Shown here: piece by piece, positions 9,478-18,251 of the stretch | Numbering within the stretch: position 1 is the stretch's first letter | Layout of the letters: every line of letters starts with the position of its first letter | Assembly: GCA_001790855.1 (NCBI GenBank) | Contig: MGDH01000009.1 | Span: 51,805 to 115,804 of the forward strand | DNA from: Candidatus Schekmanbacteria bacterium RIFCSPLOWO2_02_FULL_38_14 | GTDB taxonomy: Bacteria > Schekmanbacteria > GWA2-38-11 | Length of the DNA stretch: 64,000 nucleotides | Direction of reading: 5' to 3' | Position numbers and translations under genes: made by a program | Notes under the pieces: model-generated | What the model saw: the letters and a program-made list of their open reading frames with translations, nothing else | Database searches by the model: none | What the model was told of the DNA's origin: nothing

Positions 9478-10579
9478 ATTAATTGATATTTTTATAGGAA
9501 AGTTCCTATGCCTGTTTCTTGGCTATATAGATTATCTCTTCAACCTTACATCAAAACATATAACAACTCCTCAACCGCATAAAATTCTATTTATCCGTCC
9601 GGGCGGTATGGGAGACTTTTTATACCTTTTTCCAGCTCTGTCTTTGGTAAAAAAACATTTTCCTAAAGCTGCAATTCACGTCTTAGCAGAAAAAAGAAAC
9701 CAGGGTGTTAAAAACCTTACTAAGTCCATAGATAGAATAATCTGTTATGACAAAAACCCTTTTGAAACTATTGTCACGCTTTGGAGAGAAAATTATGACG
9801 TTGTTATAGATACTGAACAATTCCACAATTTCTCTGGTGTATTTGCTTATCTAACACGTGCAAAAGTTCGGATAGGTTTTAAAACTAATCCCTTCCGTAA
9901 CCATCTTTATACTAACTTAATTAATTATTCTTTGAATGGTCAGGAGGCAAGCGAGTTCTTGCATTTACTTGAACCGATTGAAATAAAAAATGAAAAAATC
10001 TTATTTGAGGAATATATTTCCCTTGAAAAAATAAAAAGCACTCCTTTACCAAAGGATTTTTCTCAACTGAAGAAAAGGTACGGGTCTATTGTTATTATTT
10101 CTCCACGGGGGCAAGCTCGATATCGTTACTGGTCTCCAGAAAAATATGGTGAATTAATTCAGCATCTAATAAAAAACCCAGAACAGGCGGTTATTCTTAT
10201 AGGTGGAAACCTCGAAAAAAATATTGCTTCAGAAATCATGCAAAGCATCGCTAATCCTAACCACCAATTATTATCATTAGTTGGAAACACCTCTCTTCTT
10301 GAATTATGCCATATGATTCTTGAAAGTAACCTTTTTATGGGATGTGATTCAGGAGTTGCAATTTTGTCAGTTCTTTTGGGAATAAAGAGCGTAATTCTCT
10401 TTGGATCAGCAGATGAGAACAAGTGGGGAATAAAAAAAGAAAACTTTCGTGTTGTCAGGAAAAATCTGCCTTGCTCTCCCTGCCAGATGCTGGGAAATCA
10501 TAAATTCTGCAAAAGTATAGACTGTATGGAAAAAATAAGTGCTCAAGATGTTATCAAGACTATAGATAATTTTAATTGA
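9458..10579 (+). CDS. glycosyltransferase family 9 (heptosyltransferase-like)
   Basis: 373 aa, cytoplasmic, GT-B fold of the GT9/RfaF type. Key sequences: ILFIRPGGMGDFLYLFPAL at about 44-62 (N-terminal nucleotide-sugar domain), LVGNTSLLELCHMILESNLFMGCDSG at about 270-295 (C-terminal donor-binding domain) and GSADENKWG. Cysteines cluster near the end (CSPCQMLGNHKFCKSIDC), a feature common in GT9 proteins. Expected role: adding a heptose or similar sugar to lipopolysaccharide or a related glycan. The start overlaps the preceding gene by 20 bp. Its last 95 bp are duplicated 885 bp further on, beyond the methyltransferase gene, which marks a recombination event. Confidence 0.88.
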   Translation: MKIKILKLIDIFIGKFLCLFLGYIDYLFNLTSKHITTPQPHKILFIRPGGMGDFLYLFPALSLVKKHFPKAAIHVLAEKRNQGVKNLTKSIDRIICYDKNPFETIVTLWRENYDVVIDTEQFHNFSGVFAYLTRAKVRIGFKTNPFRNHLYTNLINYSLNGQEASEFLHLLEPIEIKNEKILFEEYISLEKIKSTPLPKDFSQLKKRYGSIVIISPRGQARYRYWSPEKYGELIQHLIKNPEQAVILIGGNLEKNIASEIMQSIANPNHQLLSLVGNTSLLELCHMILESNLFMGCDSGVAILSVLLGIKSVILFGSADENKWGIKKENFRVVRKNLPCSPCQMLGNHKFCKSIDCMEKISAQDVIKTIDNFN

Positions 10580-10607
10580 TAAAAGAATTTATTAAAGAAA
10601 AAACATT

Positions 10608-11360
10608 ATGATTCTATTACGTTTTATTTTTAATATCTTTAGAAAATTTGCTGACCTGGCGGGCTTTTATTTAGTAGCGACAAAAATAGGTAAAGCTACT
10701 GATACTTATGCAATAGTACGGCCCGTTGCAACTTACGCACCGTGGTTATCCGATCGTTTGTTTAATGATACGTATAAAATCATCAAGAATTACACGTTAG
10801 TTGATAAATATAGATGTTATGAGATTTGGCAATTAGTTGGAGAATCTGTAAAACTGAACGGTGCATTAATTGAAATTGGCGTATGGAGGGGAGGGAGTGG
10901 TGCCTTAATTGCAAAAAAAGCAAAACTTAACGGGATTAAGGATGAAGTATACTTATGTGATACATTTACAGGCGTTATTAAAACTGGAGAAAAGGATTTA
11001 TGTTATAAAGGGGGAGAACATGCTGACACCTCAAAGGAAACAGTTGAAGAAGTAATTAATAAACTAAAATTAGATAACACAAAAATTTTAGTTGGTATAT
11101 TCCCCGAAGAAACAAGCAAATTAGTAAGTGATAAAACATTTCGTTTTTGTCATATTGATGTTGATGTGTATAAATCTACTAAGGATATTGTGGAATGGTT
11201 ATGGCCTAAATTGACTGTTGGAGGAATGGTAGTTATTGATGATTATGGATTTCCAGAATGTGATGGGATTAGAGATTTTGTAAATGAAGAACGTAGCAAA
11301 AAAGATAGATTGGTTATACATAATCTAAACGGGCACGCTATACTGATTAAAATATGCTAA
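10608..11360 (+). CDS. TylF/MycF-type SAM-dependent O-methyltransferase
   Basis: 250 aa. SAM-binding motif I is LIEIGVWRGGSGALIA (about 86-101). The TylF family signatures CDTFTGV and HIDVDVYKSTKDIVEWLWP (about 181-199) are present, with GGMVVIDDYGFPECDG supplying the metal-binding acidic residues known from MycF. Such enzymes O-methylate sugars, originally in macrolides, and often occur in surface-glycan loci. The N-terminus has a short hydrophobic stretch, possibly a membrane contact. It lies 28 bp after the GT9 gene. It is flanked on both sides by copies of the GT9 3' end, so it probably arrived by recombination together with a GT9 tail. Confidence 0.85.
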   Translation: MILLRFIFNIFRKFADLAGFYLVATKIGKATDTYAIVRPVATYAPWLSDRLFNDTYKIIKNYTLVDKYRCYEIWQLVGESVKLNGALIEIGVWRGGSGALIAKKAKLNGIKDEVYLCDTFTGVIKTGEKDLCYKGGEHADTSKETVEEVINKLKLDNTKILVGIFPEETSKLVSDKTFRFCHIDVDVYKSTKDIVEWLWPKLTVGGMVVIDDYGFPECDGIRDFVNEERSKKDRLVIHNLNGHAILIKIC

Positions 11361-11363
11361 TGA

Positions 11364-11458
11364 CCTGCCAAATGCTGGGAAATCATAAATTCTGAAAAAG
11401 TATTGACTGTATGGAAAAAATAAGCGCTTAAGATGTTATCAAGACTATAGATAATTTT
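11364..11458 (+). pseudogene. duplicated, decayed 3' end of the GT9 gene
   Basis: 95 bp that align without gaps to 10479-10573, the last codons of the GT9 gene, with 5 mismatches (90/95). It begins 3 nt after the methyltransferase stop codon. One mismatch turns the TGC of the GT9 gene into TGA, so the copy no longer reads through in the GT9 frame. The most economical history is that an incoming GT9-methyltransferase segment recombined inside the resident GT9 gene and left the old tail behind. Confidence 0.9.
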
Positions 11459-11810
11459 GTAAATTAAATTAGCTAAGTCACAGGCTTGTTTCTTAAATAA
11501 TTTTTTTTAGGAAAGAAATTTCTATGCAGTTAATCATATTGAAGAGTTACTGTCTATCCCAAATCAAAACTAAATTTTGTTGTTTAGTTCAACTGTTTAT
11601 TTTTGTTTTGAGAATTTGAATTTTAACTGACTCTGACAAACATAAGCCTTCTTACTTACAGGAAATATACAGCCTGTGACTGAAAAGCCTGAAAATATTT
11701 ATTTTTTTATTGACAAACAATTGCAAAAGATTTATATTTTATACATTATTTGAGATTATCAAACACTCTGTTTTAACAACATCTTTTTTGACTTTCAACA
11801 AGAAGAACTT
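11459..11810 (+). promoter_or_regulatory. intergenic region with strong sigma-70-type promoter
   Basis: About 350 bp without a gene. The clear element is a promoter: TTGACA (11710-11715), exactly 17 bp, TATATT (11733-11738), placing the transcript start near 11745 and leaving a ~70-nt leader before the next gene. The upstream part is AT-rich and otherwise featureless. Confidence 0.65.
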
Positions 11811-11816
11811 TTGAAA

Positions 11817-12500
11817 ATGAGAAAATTATTTTTGGTTAATTTTCTTCTATTGCTAATCCTTCTCTCCTCGTCTTTTGCATATGCCGGAGAAATCAATCTT
11901 CCTCAGATATCATCTAAAGCTATTGAAAAAGACTCTTCTCCGTTACGAATATCATTAAACGTTTTTAGTGTGGGATATTATTATTTGAATATAACTATCA
12001 GCCCGACAAGCACTGGCACTGTGGATAAAACAACCCCTTATTGGGGGGAGAATGCTTATCTTCTGGACACGCTTGTTGCTCTGACAGCAATTCCAGGAAC
12101 TGGTTATATTTTTGTTAACTGGACAGGGGATCTTATAAGCAGCGCCAATCCTGCTGACGTTACCATGAATACTGATAAGAATATTACTGCAAATTTTAAA
12201 ATTGTTCAATGTAGCAAAAAGAAACCTTTGATTTCAAAAATTGCTCCAGCAAATGGAAGGTCCGGAATAACAGTAGAAATCAAAGGCAGATTTTTCTGTA
12301 GTGGAGGAGGGATGGTTCTTTTTGGAACAGTTGAGGCAGAAATCATTGAGTGGAGTAATACTTCTATCACTGTTGTAGTTCCTGATATAGTAGTAAAAAA
12401 GCAATTCAAAACTGTTTTGGTAAAGGTTAAGAATGCCAATAACAAGGTCAGTAACACTAAACCATTTAAGGTTTTAAAGGGTCCTGTCCTTTTTAAATAA
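11817..12500 (+). CDS. secreted InlB B-repeat plus IPT/TIG domain protein
   Basis: About 227 aa from ATG 11817; TTG at 11811 in the same frame is possible. A signal peptide (MRKLFLVNFLLLLILLSSSFAYAG) is followed by a divergent InlB B-repeat-like module (about 60-130: ITISPTSTGTVDK, VALTAIPGTGYIFVNWTGD, MNTDKNITANF) and an IPT/TIG immunoglobulin-like module (about 140-225: PLISKIAPANGRSGITVEIKG, WSNTSITVVVPD). Both modules are common in bacterial adhesins and cell-surface proteins. There is no sortase motif, PEP-CTERM tail or C-terminal helix, so it is probably released or held non-covalently. It is a single-gene unit with its own strong promoter and intrinsic terminator. Confidence 0.78.
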   Translation: MRKLFLVNFLLLLILLSSSFAYAGEINLPQISSKAIEKDSSPLRISLNVFSVGYYYLNITISPTSTGTVDKTTPYWGENAYLLDTLVALTAIPGTGYIFVNWTGDLISSANPADVTMNTDKNITANFKIVQCSKKKPLISKIAPANGRSGITVEIKGRFFCSGGGMVLFGTVEAEIIEWSNTSITVVVPDIVVKKQFKTVLVKVKNANNKVSNTKPFKVLKGPVLFK

Positions 12501-12545
12501 AGCATTAACTGGTCAATAATGCCAAAGCTAAAAAGTGATGTTTTC

Positions 12546-12580
12546 GCAAGGGCGACTTAAATGTCGCCCTCGCTTTTTCT
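12546..12580 (+). terminator. intrinsic terminator
   Basis: An 8-bp perfect stem (AGGGCGAC 12549-12556 / GTCGCCCT 12563-12570) with a 6-nt loop, extended by further pairs (GC/GC) and followed by a T-rich run at 12574-12580. It lies 46 bp after the TIG-domain gene. Confidence 0.85.
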
Positions 12581-12617
12581 CCTTAATTAACAATTAAAAA
12601 TCTATTTTACTGTTTAT

Positions 12618-13346
12618 ATGAAAATGATTTGCCGGAATTTAAAAAAACTATTATTGATTTTTCTAATCTGCTCTGTTGCAGCAGTTTCTTCTGCATCTTC
12701 AAAGCCTCGTTCTTTTGTAAAACTGGTCAATAATGAAATAATATTTTCAACTGAAACAGGTCCTGTCCCCGTACAAGTAACCCCTGAAAGCATATCAGGA
12801 AGGGTTGCCAGAAATATAACCCCGGAAACAGAATTTTCACAAACAGCGCTTCCGGAAATTTCCATTAAACTCTCACCAAATGAAAAGGCACTGGCTAAAA
12901 GAGTAAATATTTCAATTGCCTTCAGGTTAAAAAGCCAGAGCGGGAAAACCCTTGCAATAACTTTAGACAATATAAAGCTTAGAAAAAATCCTGTGTCACA
13001 GGAATTAAAAATAGTTGTTCCCTTTGACAGCAAAGACACATTCAATGATGACCTCATAGCTTTTGAATACAAGACCACAACAGGATTCAGTCTCAAAGGA
13101 GATATCGGCAATGACAAAGAGACAGGTCCTGTGCTAACAAACGGAACTGATACTATAAGCTTTAACATTCTTGTTTTTAAGAATAAAATAATAGAAAAAT
13201 TTAAAAACTGGGGCATATCTGATATAAGCCTTACCGGAACTCCAGCCTATTCATTCATCCTAAAAGGTACCTCTCTTGCTATAGATATTGGTGACGGAAA
13301 ATATAAAGCAATAAATTCTATAAACGGGAAAATTACTGTCCAGTGA
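12618..13346 (+). CDS. secreted protein of unknown function
   Basis: 242 aa with a signal peptide ending in VSSASS (hydrophobic core LLLIFLICSVAAV). The mature part is a predicted all-beta protein; residues ~70-190 (EISIKLSPNEKALAKRVNISIAFRLKSQSG through LAITLDNIKLRKNPVSQELKIVVPFDS) resemble the two-sheet layout of cohesin-like or Ig-like folds, but this is only a shape impression. No known motif was recognised. The stop overlaps the next gene by 4 bp (GTGA), so it is probably translated with the TPR protein that follows. Confidence 0.6.
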   Translation: MKMICRNLKKLLLIFLICSVAAVSSASSKPRSFVKLVNNEIIFSTETGPVPVQVTPESISGRVARNITPETEFSQTALPEISIKLSPNEKALAKRVNISIAFRLKSQSGKTLAITLDNIKLRKNPVSQELKIVVPFDSKDTFNDDLIAFEYKTTTGFSLKGDIGNDKETGPVLTNGTDTISFNILVFKNKIIEKFKNWGISDISLTGTPAYSFILKGTSLAIDIGDGKYKAINSINGKITVQ

Positions 13347-14551
13347 GCCTTTGTCGTTTATTTAAAGTACTCTTTTCTTTCTTGTCTCTCATTCTCCTTT
13401 CACAGACAACAACAGTATCATCAGAAACAAAACCAGGGCAGGTAAGGCTAAATAATAATTTTATTTTAAAATCTTCTGTTTCAAAAGGCATTGAGAATCT
13501 CTATAATCTTGACTTTGATGATGCCAAGTCTCAGTTCAGCAAGGCAATTGCCGCAGACAGCGAAAGCCCTGTGGGATACTTTTATACTGCAATGATATAC
13601 TGGGAAAGAATTCTCAACAACCCTAACGATAAAGAAGCCTTTAAGCTTTTTGATGAATGGACCTCAAAAACAATTGAAATATGCCAGAAAAAAATTGAAA
13701 AGAATGGAAAGGATGATGAAACCCTCCTTTATCTTGGAGGCTCTTACGGTTTTAAAGCCAGAAAAGACCTCACGAAAAAATCGTGGTGGCCGGCTTTCTG
13801 GAATGCAAAAAAGGGAAGGAATCTTCTTAAAGAAGCCTTTGATATGAACCCGCAGAATTTCGACCTTTACCTTGGCCTTGGAATGTATGATTATTTTCTT
13901 GATAAGATGCCAAAAATAGTAAAATTTTTCTCGTTTCTCTTGTCTTTTTCAGGTAAAAAAGAGCTTGGCATTGAAAAGCTCCATAAATGCGCAACTGATG
14001 GAAAATATGCAAAAACCGAAGCCAAATTTGTTCTTATGAGCATCTACACCTATCTTGAAAAAGAATACCTAAAAGCCCTTCCCATAGCCTTGGATTTAAA
14101 AAATTCCTATCCAGAAAATCCAAGATTTTACTATACAACAGCCATCATATTATCCGGAATGAAAAAATGGGACGAAGCCTTGAGGCTTGCAGATGAAATA
14201 TCCTCAAAAGCTGAAAAGGAAGAAAAGAATTTCACACTGAACTGGCTCCCAAGGACAAACTATCTCAGAGGTGAGATTTTCAGGGGGAAAAAAGATTATG
14301 ACGAAGCAATAAAATTTTATAATCTTGCCATTAACTCTGAGCTTTCTAATGAAACTTGGGTTCTGCCATGGAGCCATCTCAAAATCGGAATGATTTATGA
14401 CACTTTAGGACAGAGAGAAAAGGCAAGGGTTAAATATCAGGGAGTTTTAAAACTTGAAGATGTTTCTGAAGAAAATACTTATGTACACGAACTTGCTGGA
14501 AAATATTTAGAAAAGTCCTACAGCAAAAATGAAACCGGGATTTCTGATTAA
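13343..14551 (+). CDS. secreted TPR-repeat protein
   Basis: 402 aa from a GTG start overlapping the upstream stop. An N-terminal signal sequence (LFKVLFSFLSLILLSQTTTVSS) is followed by a helical solenoid with recognisable TPR units: about 55-90 (LYNLDFDDAKSQFSKAIAADSESPVGYFYTAMIYW), 105-150, 170-200, 250-285 and 300-350 (RGEIFRGKKDYDEAIKFYNLAINS). Export suggests a periplasmic scaffold or outer-membrane-associated adaptor. The gene precedes gspC, so a role near the secretion apparatus is possible but unproven. Confidence 0.72.
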   Translation: MSLCRLFKVLFSFLSLILLSQTTTVSSETKPGQVRLNNNFILKSSVSKGIENLYNLDFDDAKSQFSKAIAADSESPVGYFYTAMIYWERILNNPNDKEAFKLFDEWTSKTIEICQKKIEKNGKDDETLLYLGGSYGFKARKDLTKKSWWPAFWNAKKGRNLLKEAFDMNPQNFDLYLGLGMYDYFLDKMPKIVKFFSFLLSFSGKKELGIEKLHKCATDGKYAKTEAKFVLMSIYTYLEKEYLKALPIALDLKNSYPENPRFYYTTAIILSGMKKWDEALRLADEISSKAEKEEKNFTLNWLPRTNYLRGEIFRGKKDYDEAIKFYNLAINSELSNETWVLPWSHLKIGMIYDTLGQREKARVKYQGVLKLEDVSEENTYVHELAGKYLEKSYSKNETGISD

Positions 14552-14607
14552 ATTAATCATCAATAAAATCAAAAAGTTCCCATGCTTTTCAGAAAGACAG
14601 TTTTTGC

Positions 14608-14637
14608 TTGACAATACCTGAACCTTAAATTTATTAT
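14608..14637 (+). promoter_or_regulatory. sigma-70-type promoter for gspC-gspD
   Basis: TTGACA (14608-14613), 18-bp spacer, TATTAT (14632-14637), about 60 bp before the gspC start. Confidence 0.6.
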
Positions 14638-14695
14638 TCTCAGTTAATTCATATGCCTTAGTTGTTGTTTTGATTTATCTCTTTGAGGCAATTTA

Positions 14696-15586
14696 TTGGA
14701 TATCATCAGATTCTTTAGCAAATATTTCTGGATAGTCTATGTTGTTTTGATAACTATCTTATGTTTTTCTCTATCAAAGACAGTAGTTTATTTCATAGAT
14801 AGAAGCATCAAAGTTCCCCTAAGCAAGGAAGTAAATATTAAAGCAGTGAAAGAATCTCCAAAAACCAGGCGTTCACTGGATGAATATAAAATAATTTTCG
14901 AAAGAAACCTTTTCGACGTCTCGGGGCAGGAACAGGTTGTAAAAAAGAGAGGAAAGGAAATCTTAAACCCTGCTGAAATTCCAATTTCAACATCCGGAAT
15001 GGAATTGCTCGGAACATTTGTAGGTTTTCCTCCAAAACATTCTATCGCCCTGATAAAAGCAGATGGCGAGGTAGAGGCATATCACCCTGATGAGAAGGCA
15101 AAAGAAGCAACAATATTAACGATTAACCGCAGAGAGGTTATAATTGAAAGAAATGGGATGATAGAAAAACTTATAATGGAAGAAGCAGGAAAACCAATGC
15201 TGGTTAAAGAACCCCCCAAACTTACAGGTACAGTTGACAGAGCTTTGGACGGAATCAGACAGACTTCAAGCAACAAATGGATTATTGACAGGAAAAAAGT
15301 CCCAATTAAAGATATTAATACTTTTATGAGACAATGCCGCCTGATTCCCCATTCTGTTGATGGCAGGCCAGCAGGTTTTAAAATAACAGGAATTTTAAAA
15401 GGAAGCATCATAGATAAAATAGGTCTTTTAGACGGAGATATAATAAAAAGAGTTAATAGCGATGAAGTTAAAAGCCCTGATGATGCCTACAGGGCTTATC
15501 AAAGGCTTCAGACAGATAACAGAATAGTTCTTGAAATAGAACGAAACGGAGCAATGGCACCGCTTACTTATGAGGTTAAAAACTAA
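14696..15586 (+). CDS. gspC: type II secretion system protein C with PDZ domain
   Basis: 296 aa, TTG start backed by GAGG 7 nt upstream. Layout is that of GspC: short cytoplasmic tail, one transmembrane helix (about 10-33), a periplasmic homology region (about 58-165, with DEYKIIFERNLFDV and LLGTFVGFPPKHSIALIKADG) and a C-terminal PDZ domain (about 205-292, ending IVLEIERNG, with GSIIDKIGLLDGDIIKRVN as the core). GspC links the inner-membrane platform to the secretin, and the secretin gene follows 18 bp later. Only these two subunits occur in the window; the ATPase, platform and pseudopilin genes must lie elsewhere. Confidence 0.88.
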   Translation: MDIIRFFSKYFWIVYVVLITILCFSLSKTVVYFIDRSIKVPLSKEVNIKAVKESPKTRRSLDEYKIIFERNLFDVSGQEQVVKKRGKEILNPAEIPISTSGMELLGTFVGFPPKHSIALIKADGEVEAYHPDEKAKEATILTINRREVIIERNGMIEKLIMEEAGKPMLVKEPPKLTGTVDRALDGIRQTSSNKWIIDRKKVPIKDINTFMRQCRLIPHSVDGRPAGFKITGILKGSIIDKIGLLDGDIIKRVNSDEVKSPDDAYRAYQRLQTDNRIVLEIERNGAMAPLTYEVKN

Positions 15587-15604
15587 ATATTGTGAGGAAA
15601 GACT

Positions 15605-18202
15605 GTGAACAGATTTAAAAAAATATTTTTCTTTTTTCTAAGTATATTATTCCTTTTCTTCCTTGTGTCCTTATCATCAAATCTTTTTGCTCAGCAGAAG
15701 AAAAATCCATTGAAGAAACCTGCAAGAACAATTAATCCTAATGCCAAAAATGCTGCTCTGAAAGGTGAAGAAATAAAAGAAGATGAAGAAGACTTTGAAC
15801 CAGAAGAGATAGATGAAGAAGAAGATGCCATAGAGGAAGAAGACGAGGAAGATGCCGAGGAGGTAGAAATAAAACCCAAGCCCTCTGCACGCCCTGGCAG
15901 GCAATTCCGCAGGCCTCAATTCCCGAATAGAAGACCAGGCGGAAGACCCGGTGGTCCTGTTGGTTCAGGTGGCACTGGTGGTTCCGGAGTTATAAGCGAC
16001 GGAGAATATATAACCCTGGATTTTAAGGGTGAATTAAAAGACCTGATAATAATGTTTTCTGATTTAATGAACAAAAATTTCATATACGATGAAAATATCA
16101 GGGACAAAGTCATGATAGTAGCGCCTAATAAATTGAATATAGAAGAAGCGTGGAAGGTTTTTCTTTCAGTGCTTGATTACAAGGGATACAATGTCGTGGA
16201 AAGCAAAGAAGCAATAAGAATCCAGAAATCTACTGAAGCACGGCAACAGCCAATTACAACGCTTGTTGGAGAGGAAGCAAAAAATATACCTGACCAGGCT
16301 CAGATAATAACATATGTGACAAGCCTTCAGTATGCAGATGTTGAACAGATAAGAGGTGCAATAAGCCAGTTAATCAGCCCGAGAGATGCAAATATCTCAA
16401 CCTTTCCTCCGACCAACACCCTTATCCTCACTGACATTGCTTCCAATATAAACCGGATAATAAAAATCATCAACGCAATAGATGTGGCAGGACTTGAAGA
16501 CAGGCCTATAATTAGCGTGATTCCCCTTCACAATGCCTCAGCAAAAACACTTGCGCAGCAACTGACAGAGATTTTGCGTCAGGCTCCGCAGCCCTCAGGT
16601 AAGAGAAAAACCCCTCAGCCGGGCCAGCCTCCGGGAGAACAGATGAAGATTATACCTGATGAACGCCTGAATGCCATAATAATAGTTGCAACCCTTGATT
16701 CCACAAAAAGAATAGAAGACCTGCTTGAAAAGCTTGATGCAAAGCTCTCAAGAGATATTAGCCGCATTAATGTCTATTATCTCAACAATGCCCTTGCTGA
16801 AGACTTACAGAAGGTTTTAACCGGCATTATATCTAAAACTGTTGCGCCGGGCGCACCAACACCAGCATCACAGGGTGGCGCAGCAGCAGCGCCACTTGTT
16901 GGCAGGGATGTCTTCATAACTGCTGACAAGTCAACCAACTCACTCATAATATCTGCCTCTCCTGAAGACTATACCCTTTTAAAGCAGATTATCGAACAAC
17001 TTGATATAATGCGTCCTCAGGTCTATGTAGAGGGCTTGGTGGTTGAAGTTAGCCAATCAAGGTTCATTGAACTTGGAGTTGATTTTAACTTTTTAAAAGA
17101 CCTTGAAGATACAGGGCTTGATAAAATCAGGGCAATCGGTTTAAGCAGTCTCGGTGGTCCGCTTGCAGGGCTTATTGCAACCCCTCCGGGAAAACTTCCA
17201 GGCTTTCCTGAAGGCGGCTCTGTTGCAATCACAAAGGGAACTGTTACTCTGTCAGATGGCACTAAGGTGCTCAATATTCCTGCCCTTGCAACCTTCTTTG
17301 CCAGAACAAGCGGTGTCAATGTGCTTGCACAGCCCCAGATTCTTACATCTGACAATGAAGAGGCAAGTATTGTTGTTGGAGAAAACAGAAGATTCATAAG
17401 AAGCACTACTGTGGTATCAGAGACTGCAAACACTGTTAATACTTTTGAATTCAGGGATGTGGCTTTAAATCTTAAAGTAACTCCCCACATAAGCAAAGAG
17501 GGTTTAGTCAGATTATCCATCCAGCAGACAGTCGAAAATGTCCTTCCGGGTTCCTCTACGGAACAGGGAGTTGAGACCTCAAAAAGGGAAGCCAAAACAA
17601 CTGTTGTGGTGCAAAATCAGGAGACCATTATTATAGGTGGTCTGATCCGTGAAACCAATACTCCAAGCGTGAAAAAGATTCCGTGCCTTGGAGACATCCC
17701 GTGGATTGGATGGTTTTTCTCAAGAGTCAGCAGTACAAGAGAAAAGACTAACCTGCTTATATTCCTGAAACCAACAGTTGTTAACACTCCGCAGGAGCTC
17801 GCAAAACTTTCAGACGAGAAAAAAGCCAAGGCAAGGGAAATAAGGGAAGAGGATGAGAATAAAAAAGACATATTCTACAAAACAATAATTGACGGAAACC
17901 TGAAGTTCTGGAAAAAGAAAGAAGAAATTCCAATGCTGAGCGAAGAATCAAAAGTATTGAAGGAAGGCGAAAAGAAAGTAGCTCCAAAAAAAGATATTGA
18001 TATCACTCCTGAATTATTAAAGCCTTCAAAAATTCCTCTTCCATCAGTAGAAAGAGGAGACACAATTGAAGGAGAAGAAGTTTCTGCTCCGCCGCCGCCA
18101 GAGGATAGACCGCAGATATCTGAACCCTCTCCAGCAGGAGAAGAAGAGGTTCAGCAGCCATTAGTTCCGCCGCCGCTTCCTGAACCAGAGGAGGAGGAAT
18201 AA
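15605..18202 (+). CDS. gspD: type II secretion secretin GspD
   Basis: 865 aa from GTG, with GAGGA 6 nt upstream. A signal peptide ends near SLSSNLFA. An unusual low-complexity stretch follows: a strongly acidic run (about 50-90, mostly E and D) and an Arg/Pro/Gly-rich run (about 98-128). Then come N0 (about 135-205, ITLDFKGELKDLIIMFSDLMNKNFIYDENI), N1-N3 subdomains (about 225-470) and the secretin barrel (about 475-720) with VYVEGLVVEVSQSRFIELGVD, VNVLAQPQILTSDNEEASI and QNQETIIIGGLIRE. A charged, Pro/Glu-rich tail (about 740-865) replaces the usual S-domain. It forms the outer-membrane channel for folded proteins. Confidence 0.92.
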   Translation: MNRFKKIFFFFLSILFLFFLVSLSSNLFAQQKKNPLKKPARTINPNAKNAALKGEEIKEDEEDFEPEEIDEEEDAIEEEDEEDAEEVEIKPKPSARPGRQFRRPQFPNRRPGGRPGGPVGSGGTGGSGVISDGEYITLDFKGELKDLIIMFSDLMNKNFIYDENIRDKVMIVAPNKLNIEEAWKVFLSVLDYKGYNVVESKEAIRIQKSTEARQQPITTLVGEEAKNIPDQAQIITYVTSLQYADVEQIRGAISQLISPRDANISTFPPTNTLILTDIASNINRIIKIINAIDVAGLEDRPIISVIPLHNASAKTLAQQLTEILRQAPQPSGKRKTPQPGQPPGEQMKIIPDERLNAIIIVATLDSTKRIEDLLEKLDAKLSRDISRINVYYLNNALAEDLQKVLTGIISKTVAPGAPTPASQGGAAAAPLVGRDVFITADKSTNSLIISASPEDYTLLKQIIEQLDIMRPQVYVEGLVVEVSQSRFIELGVDFNFLKDLEDTGLDKIRAIGLSSLGGPLAGLIATPPGKLPGFPEGGSVAITKGTVTLSDGTKVLNIPALATFFARTSGVNVLAQPQILTSDNEEASIVVGENRRFIRSTTVVSETANTVNTFEFRDVALNLKVTPHISKEGLVRLSIQQTVENVLPGSSTEQGVETSKREAKTTVVVQNQETIIIGGLIRETNTPSVKKIPCLGDIPWIGWFFSRVSSTREKTNLLIFLKPTVVNTPQELAKLSDEKKAKAREIREEDENKKDIFYKTIIDGNLKFWKKKEEIPMLSEESKVLKEGEKKVAPKKDIDITPELLKPSKIPLPSVERGDTIEGEEVSAPPPPEDRPQISEPSPAGEEEVQQPLVPPPLPEPEEEE

Positions 18203-18251
18203 TAAAGTTGAAAAAACAGTTTTAAAATTTCAATAAAAATATTTTTTTAAA

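Noticed and set aside
17023-17595. 190-codon open frame antisense to gspD
   Set aside because: Lies opposite the conserved secretin barrel, has no signal of its own and is explained by the codon pattern of gspD.
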